Positions 43,370-47,940 of a DNA stretch of 47,940 nt are shown here, piece after piece (the first letter of the stretch is position 1; every line of letters begins with the position of its first letter). The position numbers and the translations under genes were made by a program. The stretch is taken from contig JAPOST010000096.1 of assembly GCA_026709535.1 (NCBI GenBank), forward strand, positions 1 through 47,940. Reading direction: 5' to 3'. Under the pieces are notes generated by a model. The model saw nothing but the letters and a program-made list of their open reading frames with translations. It made no database searches and was not told where the DNA came from. This DNA is from Rhodospirillaceae bacterium (GTDB taxonomy: Bacteria; Pseudomonadota; Alphaproteobacteria; Bin65).

Positions 43370-43672
43370 ATGCGTCTTACACCACGAGAAAAAGACAAGC
43401 TTCTGGTTGCCATGGCGGCTATCGTCGCGCGGCGGCGGCTGGAGCGTGGCGTCCGGCTCAATCATCCGGAAGCCGTGGCGCTAATTTCCGATTTCGTGGT
43501 AGAGGGCGCACGCGACGGGCGACGCGTGGCTGACCTTATGGAGGCAGGCGCGCATGTTGTGTCGCGTTCTCAGGTCATGGAGGGAGTAGCGGAAATCATC
43601 CATGACGTGCAGGTCGAGGCGACCTTCCCCGACGGCGTCAAGCTGGTAACCGTCCATAACCCGATCCGATGA
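43370..43672 (+). CDS. ureA: Urease gamma subunit
   Basis: This 100-residue subunit assembles with UreB and UreC in the (alpha-beta-gamma) urease trimer. It begins with the hallmark [17 protein letters not shown] and contains [20 protein letters not shown] and [20 protein letters not shown], at full length. GGGAGA lies upstream of the ATG. Its stop overlaps the ureB start as ATGA. Confidence 0.97.
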   Translation: MRLTPREKDKLLVAMAAIVARRRLERGVRLNHPEAVALISDFVVEGARDGRRVADLMEAGAHVVSRSQVMEGVAEIIHDVQVEATFPDGVKLVTVHNPIR

Positions 43673-44001
43673 GTGGAGAGGCGATGATTCCGGGCGAAAT
43701 ACTGACTGCCGAGAGCGATATCCGGCTCAACGAAGGGTTGGACACCATGGAAATCGAGGTCGCGAACAGCGGTGATCGGCCTATACAGGTGGGCAGCCAC
43801 TTCCATTTCTTCGAGGTCAATCCAGCGCTTCAATTCGAGCGCGAAAGAGTACGTGGATGGCGTCTCGACATCCCTGCCGGCACTGCGACTCGCTTCGAGC
43901 CCGGCCAGACTCGCCTGGTGGCGTTGGTTCCCTATGTCGGCGCCCGGAGGGTCGTCGGGTTCAACGGTCGAGTCATGGGCAAGCTCGATAGGGAAGGGTA
44001 A
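43669..44001 (+). CDS. ureB: Urease beta subunit
   Basis: This 110-residue subunit packs on UreC in the urease core. It has [18 protein letters not shown] near the start, the typical [20 protein letters not shown], and the C-terminal [12 protein letters not shown]. The ATG at 43669 overlaps the ureA stop, and a second ATG at 43684 would match the usual short N-terminus. The ureC start is 1 base after its stop codon. Confidence 0.97.
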   Translation: MSGEAMIPGEILTAESDIRLNEGLDTMEIEVANSGDRPIQVGSHFHFFEVNPALQFERERVRGWRLDIPAGTATRFEPGQTRLVALVPYVGARRVVGFNGRVMGKLDREG

Positions 44002-44002
44002 C

Positions 44003-45700
44003 ATGGCGTATGCAATTCCGCGCCCGGACTATGCAGACATGTTTGGCCCAACCGTTGGCGATCGGATCCGCCTCGCCGACACCGAGTTATTTATCGAGGT
44101 AGAGCGCGATTTCACCACGTATGGCAATGAAGTGACATTCGGCGGTGGCAAGGTCATCCGCGACGGTATGGGCCAGTCCCAGGCCACGCGGGCAGAGGGC
44201 GCAGCCGACACGGTCGTGACGAACGCGCTCATCCTTGATCACTGGGGGGTGGTCAAGGCGGATATCGGCATCCGCGACGGACGTATCCTTGCAATCGGCA
44301 AGGCGGGAAACCCGGATATCCAGGATGACGTGGAAATTGTCATCGGCCCCGGTACTGAAATCATTGCCGGCGAAGGCAAGATCGTGACCGCCGGCGGCTT
44401 CGACTGCCATATCCACTTCATCTGCCCGCAGCAGATCGATGAGGCGCTGGCCTCGGGCATAACGACCATGATGGGAGGGGGTACCGGCCCGGCGACTGGC
44501 ACCAACGCCACCACCTGCACGCCAGGTCCCTGGCACCTGCAGCGGATGATTGAGGCTGCGGACGGATTTGCGATGAATCTGGGCTTCGCCGGCAAAGGCA
44601 ACGCCAGCCTCCCGGCCGCTCTGGAGGAGCAGGTCAGGTCAGGCGCCTGCGCGCTCAAGCTTCACGAAGACTGGGGAACGACGCCAACCGCCATCGACAC
44701 CTGCCTGGGCGTAGCGGACGCGATGGACATTCAGGTGATGATCCATACCGACACGCTAAACGAATCCGGCTTCGTCGAGCACACCATCGCCGCATTCAAG
44801 AACCGTACGATCCACGCCTTCCATACTGAAGGAGCAGGAGGTGGCCACGCCCCGGACATCATCAAGGTCTGCGGTCTCGCCAATGTGCTGCCGTCCTCGA
44901 CCAACCCCACGCGACCCTACACGGTCAATACGATCGATGAGCATCTCGACATGCTTATGGTTTGCCATCATCTGAATCCGCGCATCGCTGAGGACGTTGC
45001 TTTTGCCGAAAGTCGCATACGCAAGGAAACTATCGCTGCCGAAGACATTCTGCACGATATGGGTGCGTTCTCGATCATCGCTTCCGACAGCCAAGCGATG
45101 GGTCGGGTGGGCGAAGTGGCGATTCGAACTTGGCAGACCGCTGACAAGATGAAGCGTCAGTTCGGGCGGATGGCATGCGAACGCGGGGACAACGACAATC
45201 TACGCGCCCGGCGCTATATCGCCAAATATACAGTCAACCCGGCCATTGCTCACGGTATGGCAGAGCACATCGGCTCTGTCGAGGCCGGCAAGCTCGCGGA
45301 TTTGGTCGTTTGGTCGCCGCCGTTCTTCGGAGTGAAGCCGGACTTGGTGCTTAAGGGAGGCATGATCGCAACTGCCGTCATGGGAGACCCCAATGCTTCG
45401 ATTCCGACCCCGCAGCCTGAGCATTTCCGTCCGATGTTCGCCAACTTCGGACGGGCGCGGCCCGCGACCTCTCTCACCTTTGTGAGCGAAGCGAGCCTTG
45501 ACGCGGGTTTCAAATCTGCCCGTGGGTTTGAGGCCGTTCGGCGCACGCGGACCATTGGAAAACAAGATATGGTGCTGAATGATCTCACGCCCGACATGGA
45601 AGTCGATCCGGAGACCTACGAGGTGCGGGCGGACGGGGCGCTGCTGACTTGCGAGCCGGCAGAGGTACTGTCCATGGCGCAGCGCTATTTTCTGTTCTAG
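44003..45700 (+). CDS. ureC: Urease alpha (catalytic) subunit
   Basis: This 565-residue subunit hydrolyses urea to ammonia and carbamate at a two-nickel site. All catalytic residues appear to be present: HxH in [10 protein letters not shown] (H136, H138), the carbamylated Lys in [10 protein letters not shown] (K219, with H221), nickel His residues in [11 protein letters not shown] and [12 protein letters not shown], the flap His in MVCHHLNP, and the Asp in ASDSQAMGR. The ATG at 44003 gives the normal N-terminus [20 protein letters not shown] frame open since 43772 overlaps ureB and is not used. Length is standard. Confidence 0.98.
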   Translation: MAYAIPRPDYADMFGPTVGDRIRLADTELFIEVERDFTTYGNEVTFGGGKVIRDGMGQSQATRAEGAADTVVTNALILDHWGVVKADIGIRDGRILAIGKAGNPDIQDDVEIVIGPGTEIIAGEGKIVTAGGFDCHIHFICPQQIDEALASGITTMMGGGTGPATGTNATTCTPGPWHLQRMIEAADGFAMNLGFAGKGNASLPAALEEQVRSGACALKLHEDWGTTPTAIDTCLGVADAMDIQVMIHTDTLNESGFVEHTIAAFKNRTIHAFHTEGAGGGHAPDIIKVCGLANVLPSSTNPTRPYTVNTIDEHLDMLMVCHHLNPRIAEDVAFAESRIRKETIAAEDILHDMGAFSIIASDSQAMGRVGEVAIRTWQTADKMKRQFGRMACERGDNDNLRARRYIAKYTVNPAIAHGMAEHIGSVEAGKLADLVVWSPPFFGVKPDLVLKGGMIATAVMGDPNASIPTPQPEHFRPMFANFGRARPATSLTFVSEASLDAGFKSARGFEAVRRTRTIGKQDMVLNDLTPDMEVDPETYEVRADGALLTCEPAEVLSMAQRYFLF

Positions 45701-45704
45701 TGCG

Positions 45705-46181
45705 ATGCGCCGCGCCATTGAGCATCGCCTGCAGGGGTATTGGCCAGAAGAGGCGGCAGTTGGAAGCGTGAGTCTGACTTTCGATGACCGACACCGTCGG
45801 CGTCTCAGGCTGATTACAACCGCTGGCGAGTCTGTGTTGCTCGACCTACCCAAGGCCGTGGCCATGGCCGAGGGGGACGGTCTGCGCTGCGTCGACAACG
45901 CGTGGATCTGGGTTGCTGCCCGACCGGAGCCCGTCTTGCGAATAACCGCAGCAACGCCGGAACTCGCCGCGCGCCTCGCCTGGCATCTCGGAAACCGGCA
46001 TACGCCAGCAGACATTCGCGCAGATGCGATTCTGATCCGCCCGGACCATGTCCTGGCGCAGATGCTGCGCGGTCAGGGCGGTTGCGTGACCGAGACGACG
46101 GAGCCCTTCCAGCCCGAGGGTGGGGCCTATTCCGGTCGTCGCCACCGGCAGGACCACAGCGATGGACATCGATACGCTTGA
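45705..46181 (+). CDS. ureE: Urease accessory protein UreE
   Basis: This 158-residue nickel metallochaperone hands Ni(II) to the UreDFG complex. The N-terminal part shows SLTFDDRHRRRLRLITTAGE and VLLDLPKAVAMAEGDGLR. The C-terminal domain has WHLGNRHTPADI, DHVLAQMLRGQGG, and a short His-rich tail (GRRHRQDHSDGHRYA) that would bind nickel. It starts 5 bases after ureC and its stop overlaps the ureF start by one base (TGATG). Confidence 0.93.
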   Translation: MRRAIEHRLQGYWPEEAAVGSVSLTFDDRHRRRLRLITTAGESVLLDLPKAVAMAEGDGLRCVDNAWIWVAARPEPVLRITAATPELAARLAWHLGNRHTPADIRADAILIRPDHVLAQMLRGQGGCVTETTEPFQPEGGAYSGRRHRQDHSDGHRYA

Positions 46182-46855
46182 TGGACCTCGGCAACCTCTT
46201 TCGGCTCCAAGCATGGTTCTCGCCCGCTTTCCCGATCGGCGGCTATGCTTACAGCCATGGCTTGGAAGCGGCTGTCGAGACGCGCGCCGTCCACGATCCG
46301 GCCAGTCTGGCTGGTTGGACCGAGTGGATATTGCGGCATGGGTCTGGCCAGGTAGACGGCGGGTTTCTTGCTGCCGCCTACCGGGTGGCGCCCGACGCCG
46401 GCGCGGCTGTGGCGCTTGCGGATGAGGCGCGTGCATGGACCAGCACCGCCGAGATGGCGCTGGAGTCCGAACGACAGGGCGAGGCGTTTTTGAGTGCCCT
46501 GCAGGCCGCCTGGCCGCATCCGTCTATCGAAAGCCTGACCGGCCTTGTGAAAGGCCGTACACCGCTTGCCGTTGCGTCCGGTTTTTCCGCTGCCGCCCAC
46601 GGCATCGACCTGGAGCCTGCATTGGCCTGTTATCTTCAGTCCCTCGCCGCGATGATCGTTTCAGCGGGCGTTCGGCTTGTGCCGCTTGGCCAAACCGACG
46701 GGCAAAAGATCATGGCCGGGTTGGAATCCTCTGTCGCAGATGCCACGCTTGCATGCATTGAGACACCGCTGGAAGAACTGAGTACAGCAGCCCTTGCCGC
46801 AGACATCTTCTCCATGCGTCACGAGAGTCAGTACTGCAGGATTTTCCGCTCATGA
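46181..46855 (+). CDS. ureF: Urease accessory protein UreF
   Basis: This 224-residue protein acts as a GTPase modulator for UreG in urease maturation. It begins with the family pattern [20 protein letters not shown] followed by [15 protein letters not shown], and contains [20 protein letters not shown] and [18 protein letters not shown]. The ATG at 46181 is chosen because it puts this pattern at the N-terminus. The same frame stays open back to 45902 inside ureE and is not used. Its stop overlaps ureG (ATGA). Confidence 0.95.
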   Translation: MDLGNLFRLQAWFSPAFPIGGYAYSHGLEAAVETRAVHDPASLAGWTEWILRHGSGQVDGGFLAAAYRVAPDAGAAVALADEARAWTSTAEMALESERQGEAFLSALQAAWPHPSIESLTGLVKGRTPLAVASGFSAAAHGIDLEPALACYLQSLAAMIVSAGVRLVPLGQTDGQKIMAGLESSVADATLACIETPLEELSTAALAADIFSMRHESQYCRIFRS

Positions 46856-47475
46856 CACAAACTTCGGCTCACGGGCCGCTCCGAGTCGGCATCGGCGGTC
46901 CGGTGGGCAGCGGCAAGACTGCCCTTGCGGAAGCGCTCTGCAAGAGCCTGCGCGACCAGCATGAACTATTTGTCATCACTAACGATATCTACACCAAGGA
47001 AGATCAACGCATACTGACCAAGGCAGGCGCGCTGCCAGCGGCGCGGATTGAGGGCGTCGAGACTGGCGGCTGCCCGCATACCGCCATTCGTGAGGACGCT
47101 TCGATAAACCTCTTGGCGATTGCGGACATGTGCAGCCGTTTCCCGTCGGCGGAGATCTGCCTGATCGAATCGGGCGGCGACAATCTCGCGGCCACCTTCA
47201 GCCCGGAACTTGCCGACCTTACAATCTATATGATCGACGTGGCGGCCGGCGAGAAGATCCCGCGCAAGGGGGGCCCGGGCATCACTCGCTCCGATCTGCT
47301 GGTCATCAACAAGGTCGACCTCGCTCCGTTTGTCGGTGCGAATCTTGATGTCATGCGCGCAGACACCGAACGCATGCGCGGCGACCGTCCCTTCGTCTTC
47401 ACCAACATGAAAACTGGGGAAGGACTTTCCGATGTGATCAGGTTCATTACTTCTGCTGGCGGCCTCGTTCGATAG
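46852..47475 (+). CDS. ureG: Urease accessory GTPase UreG
   Basis: This 207-residue SIMIBI GTPase drives nickel insertion. It shows the P-loop [13 protein letters not shown] (about 14-26), the switch segment [15 protein letters not shown], the nickel-binding CPH motif in [32 protein letters not shown], and the guanine-specificity motif NKVDLAPF. It is the last gene of the urease operon. Directly after its stop the reading frame continues into a transposase remnant. Confidence 0.97.
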   Translation: MTQTSAHGPLRVGIGGPVGSGKTALAEALCKSLRDQHELFVITNDIYTKEDQRILTKAGALPAARIEGVETGGCPHTAIREDASINLLAIADMCSRFPSAEICLIESGGDNLAATFSPELADLTIYMIDVAAGEKIPRKGGPGITRSDLLVINKVDLAPFVGANLDVMRADTERMRGDRPFVFTNMKTGEGLSDVIRFITSAGGLVR

Positions 47476-47940
47476 CGCACCCTTGCAACCTGTCGGCAAT
47501 CGGGGTTGCTCTGGCGGGTTCACTACAGCATGCGCGTTCCTTCGCTGGTCTGCGGCCATTTCCTCGTCACGAAGACAGGGGGCGCGGGTACCGGCGCGTC
47601 GTTTCGGCGGTTCCCGGTCGTCGCCGGCGACCACCTGATCGGGGACCGTGGCTACGCGACGGCCTCCGGCGGCCCTGTGATGGTGCGGGTCAACACCGGC
47701 ACCCTCCGTTGCGGAATGCAGTTTGCGTACTGGACCGCCGGGGATCGGTCGCCTCCCGGGATGTTGCGCGCGACGGGAACGGATCGGCCCTCTCCGTGCC
47801 GGAAGGCGGCCTTGGCCGGCAGGACTCTAAAGCCGACGTCGCTGGCGTTCGCGCAATACGCGATCGTCTTCACCACCTTCCCCGAATCCGGGTTCACCCC
47901 GGAGGCGATCCTCGACCGGTACCGGGGTGCTCCTTCTTGC
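47476..47940 (+). pseudogene. Truncated IS4-type transposase, open at the window edge
   Basis: From about 47512 a continuous frame reads like the central and C-terminal part of an IS4-group DDE transposase: WRVHYSMRVPSLVCGHFLVT, GAGTGASFRRFPVVAGDHLI, GDRGYATASGGPVMVRVNTG, and then FAQYAIVFTTFPESGFTPEA. GDRGY holds the second catalytic Asp. The N-terminal half with the first Asp is missing, since ureG ends just upstream. The expected WQIE-type third motif is not reached within the window. The family match is clear for the central part, but the element's ends and activity cannot be judged. It is most likely a dead fragment. Confidence 0.7.

Overview
The window looks like chromosomal DNA of a Gram-negative alphaproteobacterium, most like a Rhodospirillales-type organism. 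This is inferred from gene content: LPS heptose genes (gmhA-hldE), an hrcA-grpE pair beside dnaK-dnaJ with an alphaproteobacterial RpoH-type promoter, a TAXI-type TRAP transporter, a ureDABCEFG urease operon, and a molybdenum-hydroxylase/HyuAB/acyl-CoA ligase catabolic region. No rRNA, tRNA or CRISPR array was seen. Coding density is uneven: compact operons are separated by gaps of 0.5 to 1 kb, three of which hold relics of mobile elements.

Region 1 (1-14470) is a catabolic island. On the minus strand lie an acyl-CoA ligase, an amidohydrolase-fold protein and a second acyl-CoA ligase. A GntR/FCD regulator is divergent from the second ligase, followed by hyuB and hyuA on the minus strand. Divergent from hyuA is a plus-strand operon encoding a three-subunit molybdenum hydroxylase, whose large subunit carries a fused CoxG-like domain, and a zinc-free MDR oxidoreductase. 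A 10-3-10 palindrome lies in the hyuA/molybdenum-subunit divergent promoter and is the best candidate operator. The parts fit hydroxylation, ring opening or amide hydrolysis, and CoA activation of a cyclic or N-heterocyclic substrate, but the substrate cannot be read from sequence.

Region 2 (15153-22685) is the most unusual part. A tight operon encodes an ATP-grasp (D-Ala-D-Ala ligase-like) enzyme, an MFS permease with two N-terminal membrane-anchored sensor modules, and an orphan ABC_sub_bind-type periplasmic binding protein. Facing it is a Cache-type sensor histidine kinase without a response regulator. A decayed IS1380-family transposase lies between them.

Region 3 (23699-31435) holds a ChaC-like gamma-glutamylcyclotransferase, a CoA-transferase-like subunit pair, a fused TRAP permease with its TAXI binding protein, a decayed tyrosine recombinase, and a small membrane methyltransferase-like protein that ends the heptose operon.

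Region 4 (31435-41923) is housekeeping: hldE, gmhA, dnaJ, dnaK, a DUF1848 protein, grpE, hrcA, rph and an ankyrin-repeat protein.

Region 5 (42490-47475) is a complete urease operon, ureD-A-B-C-E-F-G, with overlapping or nearly touching genes. A truncated IS4-type transposase runs from just after ureG to the window edge.
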